From the NCBI GenBank assembly GCA_902496015.1, contig CABUZJ010000009.1:1-21200 (forward strand): 21,200 nt of DNA, in the 5' to 3' direction. The translations under genes were made by a program, and so were the position numbers. Shown here one piece after another: positions 1-8,596 of this stretch (the first letter of the stretch is position 1; each line of letters begins with the position of its first letter). The notes below the pieces were generated by a model, which ran no database searches, had not been told where the DNA came from, and saw only the letters and a program-made list of their open reading frames with translations. Source of the DNA: an uncultured Eubacteriales bacterium (GTDB lineage: Bacteria > Bacillota > Clostridia > Christensenellales > UBA1242).

Positions 1-1580
1 GCATATTTTACTACTTTAAGTTGAACATTTAAAACTTTACCATTATTAAACTCAATATCAAAATCGCTATTTAATGTTAATTCTTGTAAAGAAAGTGTAT
101 TTCTAATGCTGTCTTCTAATAATGGTAAACTTAAATAATTCTCTTCTTCCACTTGCTCTAAGTAAGTTTCATCACTAATACTTAAATTAAACTTTAAGTT
201 AGCACCACTTAAATCATTAACATCAAGTTTAACATTTTCTATTAATTGTTTTTCACTATTAGTAAGCAATTCAAAATTAATAACAGCATTAAAGTTTAAT
301 AGTTCAATTTTAGAAAAATCTATTTGTGCAGTTATTTTATTTGAATTTAAATTGAAGTTTGTAACACTTTTTAACCATTCGGTTATTGTTATATTTTCAA
401 GAGTTTGTTTTAATTCTTGTATTTTATTTTCAATTTCTGGTTTATTTTGTGTCGCAATGTCTTCAAGTTTATTTACTATTTTATCAGTTTGTTCGTTTTT
501 ATTATCACCTAAAAATTCATCTATTAAATCTTTAAGTTTACAAACATTTATTTTTAATTTTACTGAATTAATTTCAGCATAAACATCATTACCTAAAACA
601 ATAAATTTGGCATTTAATTTATTTATGTTTAAATTAATTACAATAGAATATTGCCCATCTTTTGCTCTTGCAAAACCCAAATCTAAAATAAGCACTTTTC
701 CATCACTAAGGTTTACTTCTAGTGTAGGTAAAATTGTGTAACTTTTAAGTGCAAGAGTATTTTTAATGCTAGATGTAAGTGTTGTTATGTTTAAATATTC
801 TTCATTATCTTCTGGTATTTGTAATTGACATTCATCTTTCTTTTCAATGTTCACATTCATAGAAAAAGGTGCTTTTATTAAATTACAATCGTAAATATTT
901 AAACTTTTAAGGTCATAATTATTGTCGGTTATAATATCAACCGTTGCAATATTTTCTAACTTTAAAGTGCTAGTTATTGTTGAATCGTCATTTTGAGTTT
1001 CTTCCATTTGCCCTAAAGCAAGCATAATTTTTGAAATGTCAAACTTTTCTAAAAGCGAATCTAACCCACCATCTAAACTAAGATTAGATAGCACTAGCCC
1101 TAAAACTTCTTTAATGGTTGCATTTTCAACTTTTACCTTTTTGTCCTGTGCATTTACATATAGCACATTCCCATCGAAAATTATTTCTATTTTAATACAG
1201 TCACTAACATTATTGTAATATTCTATTTGTGCATCAATCTTAGCATTTTCAAGGCTTCTAATGTCTGCACTAATAACATAGATAATTTTATTGGCATTTT
1301 CTTCATTTTCTTCTGCTGTTTCACTGGTTTTATAAACCTTATCTTCTTTTAAATTATTCTCATTAGTATTTAAGTTTATTTCACCCCAAACTTCAAATGA
1401 ATTTAAAGATTGAAAATATTTAAGCAGTTTTTCCATGGCAGGGCTACTCCCGCTACCATCTGCAATTTGCGACACATTATTAATTTCACCCATATTAGGA
1501 GAAAGAAGTTTCACTGTTGTTGCCATTGAAACCATGAACACTATTACAAGTGTAATAATATATTTTAAAAATTTTTTCAT
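1..1580 (-). CDS. Large secreted/membrane-anchored protein of unknown function, C-terminus cut by window edge
   Basis: The minus strand is open from an ATG at 1580 to the window edge, giving 526 complete codons. An AGAGGG Shine-Dalgarno lies about six bases before the ATG. The protein starts MKKF followed by a hydrophobic stretch (about residues 6-26) that looks like a signal peptide or membrane anchor; there is no lipobox cysteine. The rest is polar, Asn/Lys/Glu/Leu-rich and probably beta-rich. Residues about 260-305 (EEYLNITTL, SIKNTLALKS, DGKVL) resemble residues about 479-526 (ENYLSLPLL, SIRNTLSLQE, NGKVL), offset by about 219 residues, and flanking blocks also match loosely, so it appears to be built from tandem domains. 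I do not recognise a family. It is divergent from the degenerate ABC gene at 1748. The existence of the gene is well supported; its role is unknown. Confidence 0.85.
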   Translation of the reverse strand, partial: MKKFLKYIITLVIVFMVSMATTVKLLSPNMGEINNVSQIADGSGSSPAMEKLLKYFQSLNSFEVWGEINLNTNENNLKEDKVYKTSETAEENEENANKIIYVISADIRSLENAKIDAQIEYYNNVSDCIKIEIIFDGNVLYVNAQDKKVKVENATIKEVLGLVLSNLSLDGGLDSLLEKFDISKIMLALGQMEETQNDDSTITSTLKLENIATVDIITDNNYDLKSLNIYDCNLIKAPFSMNVNIEKKDECQLQIPEDNEEYLNITTLTSSIKNTLALKSYTILPTLEVNLSDGKVLILDLGFARAKDGQYSIVINLNINKLNAKFIVLGNDVYAEINSVKLKINVCKLKDLIDEFLGDNKNEQTDKIVNKLEDIATQNKPEIENKIQELKQTLENITITEWLKSVTNFNLNSNKITAQIDFSKIELLNFNAVINFELLTNSEKQLIENVKLDVNDLSGANLKFNLSISDETYLEQVEEENYLSLPLLEDSIRNTLSLQELTLNSDFDIEFNNGKVLNVQLKVVKY

Positions 1581-1747
1581 AATCCCTCTTTTTTATTAAG
1601 GCAATAATCTTTAATTTTTTATAGTTTAAAATCTTTATTATTATTAATAATTATAATAATACAGATATTAGTATATCATTGAACTTTAACTTTGTCTAGG
1701 ATTTTACCAATATTGTTATAAAATTATATCTTTTTTATTGGAGCTTT

Positions 1748-3400
1748 ATGATTGTTTCAAACATTAAAACTTGGTGGAAAGTGGCAAAACCCAAAACGGG
1801 ACTTTTTGTTTGGCAAATAATAATAAGTATTTTAGAAAAAATGGCATTTGTAAGTGTTGCTCTTCCAAGTGCAAAAATTATTTCATGCATTTCTGTTATA
1901 GATTATAAAGGGGCAAAAACAAATGTTATTATTGTTGTGGTGCTTGTGTTTTTTTATTGTCTTTTTGCAAGCATAAATTCACGGCTTGCTTTAATTCAAA
2001 GTAAATACATAAGTTATAATTGCGAAAGCCTTGGCCTTAATAAAATTTTAACCAGCACCACTACGCCCACTCTTGCAAAACAAAAAATTATAACAATAAT
2101 GAACCATAATTTAACTGCACTAACAACATTTAGTGCTGAACTTAGTGCCACTTTTGGATTTCTTGCTCAATTAATATTTATTCTGTGTTTGCTTTTTGTG
2201 TCAAACATGATTTTAGGTTTAATTGTTTTAGGTATAAGTCTTTTTTGTCTTTTACTATATAATTTAATAGCTTTTTTTGAAGAGCGTGCCACCAGAAATG
2301 AACAATCAACCCGAGATGATAAAACTAGCATGCTTGCAGACATAATAGATGGTAAAGATTTTGCCCACGACCTTAATTTAGAAGGCGAACTTTCTAAATC
2401 TTATTTATCTAAAAGTGAAATTTTAGTTAAAACCACCAGCAAGGCAAATCATCTTAAAAATGCAAGAGAACTTTGGCTTTATTTTATTTGGAATATACTT
2501 GTGGCATTAACCACGCTTTACATGATAAATCTTTTAAGGTTAGATTTTTTAACCCTCACTCTTTTCCTTTTGTGTTTGCCTTACTTAAATGAAGCACTTG
2601 AAAGAACTATGAATTGCTATCTAATATGGCATAAAAGCAGGCTTGCAAAAGGAAGTGCAAATCGAATTTCCACTCTTCTTTCTCTTTCTGCTCCCGACCT
2701 AATAGTTTTTGGAAACAATATTAGCAATAATTTATTAGGTGACTTAATTTTTACCAATGTAAGTTTACATAAAGGAAGCATTGCCATTCTTTCTCATCTT
2801 TCATTTGGTTTAAACAAAGGCGAAATTGCCAATTTCATATTTGACAATGAAACAAGTAAAATTGCTTTTTGTAATCTTTTAAGAAGAATAGAAAAACCAA
2901 CAATCGGCACAATCACCCTAGATAGCATTAATATTTACGACTTTTCAAAACAAATTTACATTCATAATCTAACAACAATAAAAAGTGAACCTTTTTTCTT
3001 TCAAAACACCATTTATGAAAACTTAAAAATTGCTAATGCTAGCCGAAATCAAATTTACATTGCTTTAAAGCAACTAAAAATTTATGAACAAGTGGTTGAA
3101 TTGCCACAAGGCGTAAACACACAAATAAGTGAAATAGCTTTAAATAATTTTCTTTTATACGAATTAAGTTTAGCAAGAGCCCTTTTAACAAAGGCAGAAA
3201 TTCTTTTATTTCAAGATATCCCCACCGCACTTTCGCCAAAAGAACTTAATAAACTAAACGACCATTTATTGCTGTTATCTAAAAACCACACAATTATAAT
3301 TGCAACAGATTACGAACCCGCTACAATAAGCACTAAGAAATTTACAATAAAAAAAGATGGAAGACTTCATCCAATAAAAAACTCCCAACTTTTAAAATAA
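1748..3400 (+). CDS. ABC-exporter-like half transporter with degenerate nucleotide-binding domain
   Basis: This 550-residue protein has the layout of an ABC exporter half-transporter: a membrane domain (hydrophobic segments near 20-47, 59-75, 135-150, 154-176, 243-262, 266-280) and a nucleotide-binding-domain-like part from about 330. The fold is recognisable from conserved patches such as LPQGVNT (452-458) and LARALL (475-480), but the ATP-handling motifs are gone. The Walker A position reads FDNETSKI (365-372, only K371 kept), the signature position reads near LNNFL, Walker B reads EILLFQD (Gln for the Mg-binding Asp, Asp for the catalytic Glu), and the H-loop His is Thr520. A GGAG ribosome-binding site precedes the ATG. 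The frame is uninterrupted. It ends four bases from the convergent ychF gene. It could be a non-hydrolysing partner subunit or a sensor; its substrate is unknown. Confidence 0.85.
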   Translation: MIVSNIKTWWKVAKPKTGLFVWQIIISILEKMAFVSVALPSAKIISCISVIDYKGAKTNVIIVVVLVFFYCLFASINSRLALIQSKYISYNCESLGLNKILTSTTTPTLAKQKIITIMNHNLTALTTFSAELSATFGFLAQLIFILCLLFVSNMILGLIVLGISLFCLLLYNLIAFFEERATRNEQSTRDDKTSMLADIIDGKDFAHDLNLEGELSKSYLSKSEILVKTTSKANHLKNARELWLYFIWNILVALTTLYMINLLRLDFLTLTLFLLCLPYLNEALERTMNCYLIWHKSRLAKGSANRISTLLSLSAPDLIVFGNNISNNLLGDLIFTNVSLHKGSIAILSHLSFGLNKGEIANFIFDNETSKIAFCNLLRRIEKPTIGTITLDSINIYDFSKQIYIHNLTTIKSEPFFFQNTIYENLKIANASRNQIYIALKQLKIYEQVVELPQGVNTQISEIALNNFLLYELSLARALLTKAEILLFQDIPTALSPKELNKLNDHLLLLSKNHTIIIATDYEPATISTKKFTIKKDGRLHPIKNSQLLK

Positions 3401-3404
3401 ATAA

Positions 3405-4502
3405 CTAAACATTAAATCTAAATAATATCACATCTCCATCGCAAACAACATAGTCTTTGCCTTCAACTCTCACTTTGCCCTTTTCTTTAGCACCATTATA
3501 TCCGCCACATTCAATAAGCGTTTCATAAGGGCATACCTCTGCTTTAATAAATCCCTTTTCAAAATCTGTGTGAATTTTTCCTGCTGCTTGGGGAGCTTTT
3601 GTGCCCTTTGTTATTGTCCATGCCCGCACTTCTTTTTCACCTGCTGTTAAAAAACTAATCTGCCCCAAAATTTTATAACCTAATTTAATAATTCTATTAA
3701 GTCCACTTTCACTAAGCCCTAAATCTTGCAAAAATAATTGTCTTTCTTCGTCATTAAGTTCAGTTAATTCTTGTTCCACCTTAGCGCTTATAACAAGCAC
3801 TTCACTGCCCTCTTTTTTTGCGTAGTCTTTAACCAAACGCACATTTAAAATTTCATCTTCACTTTTAGTTAAATCTGATTCACTTATGTTACAAGCATAT
3901 ATCACAGGTTTAGTGGTAATTAAAAACAATGAATTAACATATTCTTTTTCTTCATCATTAAAACTAAGCACTTTTGCAGGTTTCCCTTCATTTAAACAAT
4001 TAGCAAGTTTTTCAAGAATTTTCGTTTCAAACTGTGCCTGTTTATCTCCTTGTTTAGCTCTTTTTAATGCCTTATCTAATTTATTTTGCACACTTTCAAG
4101 GTCAGCAAGTGCAAGTTCTAAATTAATCGTTTCAATATCTCTAATAGGGTCAATGGTTCCATCAACATGTGTAATATTGGCATCTTGAAAACAACGAACA
4201 ACATGCACAATTGCTTCACATTCCCTAATTGATGCTAAAAATCTGTTGCCTAAGCCTTCACCCTTGCTTGCCCCACGAACTAACCCTGCTATATCCACAA
4301 ATTTTAGCATTGCAGGTGTTACCTTTTGCGTATTATATAACTTAGCCAATGCGTCAAGCCTTTCATCTGGCACTGCAACCACCCCAACATTTGGTTCAAT
4401 TGTGCAAAACGGATAGTTTGCACTTTCTGCACCTGCCTTTGTTATTGCATTAAAAAGTGTGCTTTTACCCACATTAGGAAGCCCAACAACTCCAAGTTCC
4501 AT
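3405..4502 (-). CDS. ychF: Redox-regulated ATPase/GTPase YchF (Obg superfamily, OLA1-type)
   Basis: This 365-residue protein has the full length and order of YchF: a P-loop GLPNVGKST (7-15), a G3 motif DIAGLVRGASKGEGLGN, a central coiled-coil region (about 130-175), the YchF-type NxxE motif (NISE) in place of NKxD, and a C-terminal TGS domain ending GDVILFRFNV. The altered G4 motif is why this family prefers ATP. YchF associates with ribosomes and has been linked to stress responses. The ATG at 4502 follows AAGGAG with seven bases between, and a good promoter lies just upstream. It is transcribed divergently from uppP, and its 3' end nearly touches that of the degenerate ABC gene, with no hairpin visible between them. 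Identification is secure. Confidence 0.97.
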   Translation of the reverse strand: MELGVVGLPNVGKSTLFNAITKAGAESANYPFCTIEPNVGVVAVPDERLDALAKLYNTQKVTPAMLKFVDIAGLVRGASKGEGLGNRFLASIRECEAIVHVVRCFQDANITHVDGTIDPIRDIETINLELALADLESVQNKLDKALKRAKQGDKQAQFETKILEKLANCLNEGKPAKVLSFNDEEKEYVNSLFLITTKPVIYACNISESDLTKSEDEILNVRLVKDYAKKEGSEVLVISAKVEQELTELNDEERQLFLQDLGLSESGLNRIIKLGYKILGQISFLTAGEKEVRAWTITKGTKAPQAAGKIHTDFEKGFIKAEVCPYETLIECGGYNGAKEKGKVRVEGKDYVVCDGDVILFRFNV

Positions 4503-4525
4503 AAATTTCTCCTTTAAGTTTTTTA

Positions 4526-4554
4526 ATTATATACTAATTTTTAAAATTTGTAAA
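4526..4554 (-). promoter_or_regulatory. Vegetative sigma-A-type promoter for ychF
   Basis: On the minus strand, TTTACA (4554-4549) is separated by 17 bases from a perfect TATAAT (4531-4526), with the ychF ribosome-binding site shortly downstream. The divergent uppP gene may use an overlapping promoter in the same 96-bp intergenic region (TTGTAA at 4548 with a weak CATAAC about 18 bases later), but that one is much less convincing. Confidence 0.65.
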
Positions 4555-4598
4555 GAAAAGAGCTTTATTTGCATAACCTTTAACAAGGAGATTATTTT

Positions 4599-5384
4599 AT
4601 GTCTGTTTGGGTTGCATTAGTTTTGGGTTTAATTCAAGGTTTAACCGAGTTCTTGCCTATTTCTTCAAGCGGGCATTTAACTCTTGCAGAAGGATTATTA
4701 GGTATAACCGAAGGTAATAATTTTTTTAATGTTCTTTTACATTTAGCAACTTTGCTTTCAGTTATTGTGGTGTTTATAGACGAAATTGCAGACTTAATAA
4801 AACACCCCTTCGGCAAAAAAATGCGACTTCTTTTTGTGGCAATGCTACCAACTATAATTATTGCCCTTGCAATAAAATTTTTAGCAAGTGAATTATTTAA
4901 ACTCACCTTTTTAGGTTTTGGATTTTTAATTAGTGCCACCCTTTTATTAGTAACTTACACCGCAACTAAAAATCAGCCACAAAGTTTAAATGCGCCAAAT
5001 TTAGAGGCTATTTCATATAAACAAGCACTAATGATTGGCATAAGCCAAGGATTTACGGTTCTTCCAGGAATAACCAGAAGCGGAACCACAATTTGCACAG
5101 GTGTTCTTTCTGGTCTTTCACGCACAAACGCATTAAAATTTTCTTTTCTTTTATCAATTCCAGTTATAATTGCAAGCATGGTGCTTGAAGTTGTAAGCAG
5201 TGGGTTTAGTGCACCCCCAATCGACTTTATTGCTTGTCTTGTTGGTTCTCTTTCCGCATTTATTTCTTCTCTTCTTTCATTAAAATTCATGATGAAATTA
5301 GCAAGAAAAGGCAAATGGATTTGGTTTTCAATTTACCTTTTTGCCCTATCATTTGGGGTGTTAATATTCACTTTTGCAATGTAA
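4599..5384 (+). CDS. uppP: Undecaprenyl-diphosphatase UppP (BacA family)
   Basis: This 261-residue integral membrane protein dephosphorylates undecaprenyl diphosphate to recycle the lipid carrier of peptidoglycan synthesis. The two family signatures are present: QGLTEFLPISSSGHL near residues 13-27, with the conserved glutamate E17 and the Ser/His cluster, and PGITRSGTT at 156-164 with the conserved arginine R160. Hydrophobic segments run through the whole chain, and the length matches the family. AAGGAG stands eight bases before the ATG. The small peptide gene begins 71 bases after its stop with no terminator between, so the two may be cotranscribed. Bacitracin tolerance is the classic phenotype of this family, but nothing here indicates a resistance island. 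Confidence 0.97.
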   Translation: MSVWVALVLGLIQGLTEFLPISSSGHLTLAEGLLGITEGNNFFNVLLHLATLLSVIVVFIDEIADLIKHPFGKKMRLLFVAMLPTIIIALAIKFLASELFKLTFLGFGFLISATLLLVTYTATKNQPQSLNAPNLEAISYKQALMIGISQGFTVLPGITRSGTTICTGVLSGLSRTNALKFSFLLSIPVIIASMVLEVVSSGFSAPPIDFIACLVGSLSAFISSLLSLKFMMKLARKGKWIWFSIYLFALSFGVLIFTFAM

Positions 5385-5455
5385 ACAATTTGAATGAATA
5401 TTTTAAAATAATCAACACATACTAATTTTAGAAAATCTTAAAAGGAGAAAACAAA

Positions 5456-5587
5456 ATGCGAAAGAATAACGAAAAGAAACAAAAAACCGCAAAAGCTTGC
5501 AACTCAAACAGCACAAAAGCAACTAGCGATTGTTCTAGTAGTGCAAAATCATCTTGCGGAAGCAGAAAAACAAATTCTAATAAGTAA
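5456..5587 (+). CDS. Small basic Cys/Ser/Lys/Asn-rich peptide, 43 residues
   Basis: The reading frame begins at an ATG preceded by a strong AAAGGAGA site seven bases away and ends in TAA seven bases before a strong terminator hairpin. Ribosome-binding site, frame and terminator together make this a convincing short gene. The product starts MRKNNEKKQK, is lysine-rich at the N-terminus and then consists mostly of Ser, Asn, Thr, Ala, Lys and three cysteines (C15, C26, C34), with no hydrophobic segment or signal peptide. I do not recognise a family. It lacks the six-Cys spacing of SCIFF peptides and the double-glycine leader of bacteriocins. Metal or thiol binding, or a disordered nucleic-acid-binding tail, are guesses only. 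It lies directly after uppP and may share its transcript. Confidence 0.7.
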   Translation: MRKNNEKKQKTAKACNSNSTKATSDCSSSAKSSCGSRKTNSNK

Positions 5588-5594
5588 TTTGTAT

Positions 5595-5625
5595 AAAAAA
5601 CCCCTTAACTTTTAAGGGGTTTTTT
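5595..5625. terminator. Bidirectional intrinsic terminator
   Basis: A perfect inverted repeat, AAAAAACCCCTTAA (5595-5608) and TTAAGGGGTTTTTT (5612-5625) with a three-base loop, sits between the small peptide gene on plus and the gene ending at 5628 on minus. The GC core flanked by A and T runs serves both directions. Confidence 0.9.
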
Positions 5626-5627
5626 AA

Positions 5628-6188
5628 TTAAAACAAACAAGCATTATATAAATTAGTGGTGTCTACCCGAACAAGCATTGGCAAATCAGTGTAAACTCTA
5701 TTAGAAGTGTTTTGATTCAAATAAACCGCAACAACATGAGCACCGCCTTCATTTACAACAAATAACATGCTGTAATATTCAACAACCTTTTCATTCCCAT
5801 CAATTTGAATAAGTTGTTGTTGCACTTGGTCGAACACCAATTCAATACATAAATTTTCTTGCTTTAAAGCATTTGAATAATAACCAATTTCACAATCTAC
5901 ATCTTGACTAGGCAATTCATCAATTTTACCACCCTGTGCGAAGCGAGTAAAAATACTAATAGATGTCATATCTTTCACATTAGCAAAAATTCGATTAAAC
6001 TTTTCGCTATTGTCTTCCTCGGTCACGGCAGTTGCCTGCGTTCCATGATTATATAAATAAATGGTTTTAGGGGCACTAGTAAACCTTAATGGTTCGTTAT
6101 TTGTTTCAATAAAACAAAGCACAATACAACTTATCACTATAAGTGCAGAAATAACTATTGCCACAATCCCAAATTTTTTATATGTCAT
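5628..6188 (-). CDS. Membrane-anchored extracytoplasmic protein of unknown function
   Basis: This 186-residue protein has an N-terminal hydrophobic segment (about residues 7-27) after MTYKK, consistent with a signal anchor. VISC at 18-21 fits a lipobox, but the hydrophobic run continues beyond the cysteine, so a lipoprotein is uncertain. The remainder (about 30-186) is a small mixed globular domain with no motif I recognise. The start is supported by AGGTGA seven bases before the ATG and by a near-consensus promoter just upstream. It is its own transcription unit, closed by the bidirectional terminator that ends the convergent peptide gene. It lies downstream of the ftsH terminator, so it is not part of an ftsH operon. 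The gene is certain; the function is unknown. Confidence 0.85.
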   Translation of the reverse strand: MTYKKFGIVAIVISALIVISCIVLCFIETNNEPLRFTSAPKTIYLYNHGTQATAVTEEDNSEKFNRIFANVKDMTSISIFTRFAQGGKIDELPSQDVDCEIGYYSNALKQENLCIELVFDQVQQQLIQIDGNEKVVEYYSMLFVVNEGGAHVVAVYLNQNTSNRVYTDLPMLVRVDTTNLYNACLF

Positions 6189-6206
6189 AAAATTTCACCT
6201 AAACAC

Positions 6207-6235
6207 ATTTTAACTTAATAACAAAAACTTGTCAA
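6207..6235 (-). promoter_or_regulatory. Sigma-A-type promoter for the membrane-anchored protein gene
   Basis: On the minus strand a perfect TTGACA (6235-6230), a 17-base spacer and TAAAAT (6212-6207) precede the AGGTGA ribosome-binding site and the ATG at 6188. Confidence 0.75.
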
Positions 6236-6281
6236 CATTAATAACCTCATAATTCCATAAATTAATGGCAAAATAAGTAAA

Positions 6282-6313
6282 AAACAAAGCCACAAAACAT
6301 TGTGACTTTGTTT
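6282..6313 (-). terminator. Intrinsic terminator downstream of ftsH
   Basis: The arms AAACAAAGCCACAA (6282-6295) and TTGTGACTTTGTTT (6300-6313) pair with a single mismatch that becomes a G-U pair in the minus-strand RNA. The loop is four bases and a U-rich tail follows on the minus strand. It lies about 70 bases past the ftsH stop codon. Confidence 0.7.
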
Positions 6314-6385
6314 ATTTGTTGTGCTCTTATTTTGCTTAACTTAAATCATTTAATAATCTTTTAAATTAATGCAAATTCATTTATA

Positions 6386-8590
6386 TTAAGTTTTATTTTT
6401 TGGTGGTCTTCCGCGTTTAGATTTTTTAGGTTGTTCGCTTTCAATTTTTGAAGATTTTTCATCTTCGTTATTTTGCTTATTTTCAACTTCAATAATCTCA
6501 TTTTTGTCTTCTTTATTTTCTTGCAACTGTTTAGTTTTTCTAATGTCAGTTTTATCATTATCGTCAATTTTAATGTTATTTTGTTCTAATTTTTTAGAAC
6601 GGATTTGAGCCGTTTTTAAAAGTTTATCCACTTCACTTTCTGTTTTTTTAATATCTTCTTTCTCTTCTAAATTATTATCTTTATTATCTTTTTCCGTTTT
6701 ATTTTTATTATCAATAAACTCGCAAACTTCTTCTTTGCTAGCCCCACCTATAATCATGTTCACTTCGTCACTATAAATTGTTTCTTTTTCAAGTAACACA
6801 TCAACCATCGTTAAAAGCACATTTTTATTTTTCGCCAAAATTTCTTCTGCTTTTTTAGTGCAAGTGTCCATAATCTTTTTAATTTCGGCATCAATATTTG
6901 CGGCTTCTTTTTCGCTGTAATTAACTCGTTCCTGATAATCTCTCCCTAAAAATAGCGAAGTTGAAGAACCCATGCTAACATTACCAATATTTTCACTCAT
7001 TCCCCAAAGCGTAACCATTTTTCTTGCAAGGTCGGTTGCGCGTTCAATATCATTAGAAGCACCCGTTGTAATGTCGTCTAAAAATAATTTTTCGGCAGTT
7101 CTGCCACCCAAAAACATAGTAATGGTGTCTATAAGTTTTCGTTTACTCATATATTCATCATCATTATCTGGCCTTGAAAGCGTATATCCACCTGCTCCAC
7201 CTCTTGGAACAATACTAACTTCATGCACAGGATTATTGTTTTCAACAAGTCTTTCAATAATTGCATGCCCACTTTCATGCACAGCAGTTATTCTTCGGTC
7301 TCTTTCACTAACAATTCTACTGCGTTTTTGTGGTCCCATTGTAACTTTCACAATTCCATTATTTATATCTTGCATAGAAATCTGTGTTCTATTTTCCCTT
7401 GCTGCTAAAATGGCCGATTCATTTAAAAGATTTTCAAGGTCTGCACCAGTAAAACCACTTGTAATTCTTGCCACCACTTTTAAATCTACATCACTTGCAA
7501 GTGGTTTATTTTTTGAATGCACTTTCAAAATTTCTTCTCTGCCTCTCACATCAGGTGCATGAACATAAATTTGCCTATCAAACCTACCAGGTCGTAAAAG
7601 TGCAGGGTCTAAAATGTCCGCTCTATTTGTTGCAGCAATAACAATAATGCCCTCATTTTCTTCAAATCCATCCATTTGAACTAAAAGTTGGTTTAAAGTT
7701 TGCTCTCTTTCATCATTGCCACCACCCATACCAGCACCACGCTGACGCCCAACAGCGTCAATTTCATCAATAAACACAATGCAAGGTTTGGCTTTTTTAG
7801 CATTTTCAAACAAATCTCTTACCCTACTTGCTCCAACACCAACAAACAATTCCATAAAGTCACTACCACTTATACTGAAAAATGGCACTTCGGCTTCGCC
7901 TGCTATTGCTTTTGCAAGTAAGGTTTTACCAGTTCCCGGAGGTCCTACCAAAAGCACACCTTTTGGAATTCTTGCCCCAATGTCTATATATTTTTTAGGA
8001 TTTCTTAAAAATTCAATGATTTCTTTAAGCTCTTCTTTTTCTTCGTCCACACCTGCAACATTTTCAAACTTCGTGTTAGATGGAATGATTCTTGCACGGT
8101 TTTTAACAAAATCAAAACTCTTGTTGTTAATGCTTCCCATTTTTCTAAAAATAAAGTAAATAAGAACACCCGTTGCAATAAGCAACAAAATAGGGTAAAG
8201 CAAGTTTAATATCGAAAAAGTTGTAGTGCTACCAGGCACAATAGTAACCTTTTTAAAAGTTTCAGTTCCACTAGCCCCTGCTTCAACATCTGCATTAAAT
8301 TGTTCAACAAGTTCTAGTGCACTAACTTCAAAAGATGAACGATTATAGAACCAATATTTGCTTCCATCAAAATAAACCAATTCAACTTTATTAGCCCCAA
8401 ATTCAATTTGTTTCACATATCCATTACTCAAATCATTTTGGAACTGACTATATTCAATGCGTTTGCCTGAACCCGAACCACTAAACACATAGAATATTAG
8501 CACCAAAATTAAAATTAAAAAGATGGAACTAATAATAACCTTAGTCCACCCTTTATTTGAAGATGAATTAACCTCTTTTTTCTGCTCCAA
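6386..8590 (-). CDS. ftsH: ATP-dependent zinc metalloprotease FtsH with long charged tail
   Basis: FtsH is a hexameric membrane AAA+ protease that degrades membrane and regulatory proteins. Numbered from the TTG at 8590 (734 residues): transmembrane segments at about 16-36 and 127-148 flank a small extracytoplasmic domain. Walker A GPPGTGKT is at 216-223, Walker B VFIDEID at 272-278, the second region of homology (NRADILDPALLRPGRFDRQ) follows, the zinc motif HESGH is at 438-442, and Asp514 in GASND is the likely third zinc ligand. The family usually ends near residue 610-650; here about 115 further residues of Lys/Glu/Asn/Asp-rich sequence end in KRGRPPK, an AT-hook-like motif. The frame extends 12 codons upstream to another TTG, but an AGGAGG six bases before the TTG at 8590 makes that start much more likely. 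All catalytic residues are intact. Confidence 0.97.
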   Translation of the reverse strand: MEQKKEVNSSSNKGWTKVIISSIFLILILVLIFYVFSGSGSGKRIEYSQFQNDLSNGYVKQIEFGANKVELVYFDGSKYWFYNRSSFEVSALELVEQFNADVEAGASGTETFKKVTIVPGSTTTFSILNLLYPILLLIATGVLIYFIFRKMGSINNKSFDFVKNRARIIPSNTKFENVAGVDEEKEELKEIIEFLRNPKKYIDIGARIPKGVLLVGPPGTGKTLLAKAIAGEAEVPFFSISGSDFMELFVGVGASRVRDLFENAKKAKPCIVFIDEIDAVGRQRGAGMGGGNDEREQTLNQLLVQMDGFEENEGIIVIAATNRADILDPALLRPGRFDRQIYVHAPDVRGREEILKVHSKNKPLASDVDLKVVARITSGFTGADLENLLNESAILAARENRTQISMQDINNGIVKVTMGPQKRSRIVSERDRRITAVHESGHAIIERLVENNNPVHEVSIVPRGGAGGYTLSRPDNDDEYMSKRKLIDTITMFLGGRTAEKLFLDDITTGASNDIERATDLARKMVTLWGMSENIGNVSMGSSTSLFLGRDYQERVNYSEKEAANIDAEIKKIMDTCTKKAEEILAKNKNVLLTMVDVLLEKETIYSDEVNMIIGGASKEEVCEFIDNKNKTEKDNKDNNLEEKEDIKKTESEVDKLLKTAQIRSKKLEQNNIKIDDNDKTDIRKTKQLQENKEDKNEIIEVENKQNNEDEKSSKIESEQPKKSKRGRPPKNKT

Positions 8591-8596
8591 TTTTTG

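Noticed and set aside
1036..1218. Short plus-strand frames in the first 1.5 kb
   Set aside because: The whole region is covered by one long minus-strand frame with a good ribosome-binding site and signal peptide.
4634..5314. Minus-strand frames opposite uppP
   Set aside because: Antisense shadows of a clearly conserved membrane protein gene, with no ribosome-binding site or family resemblance.
6972..7562. 196-codon plus-strand frame opposite ftsH
   Set aside because: It lies entirely antisense to the conserved AAA and protease region of FtsH and encodes no recognisable domain; a shadow of the real gene.
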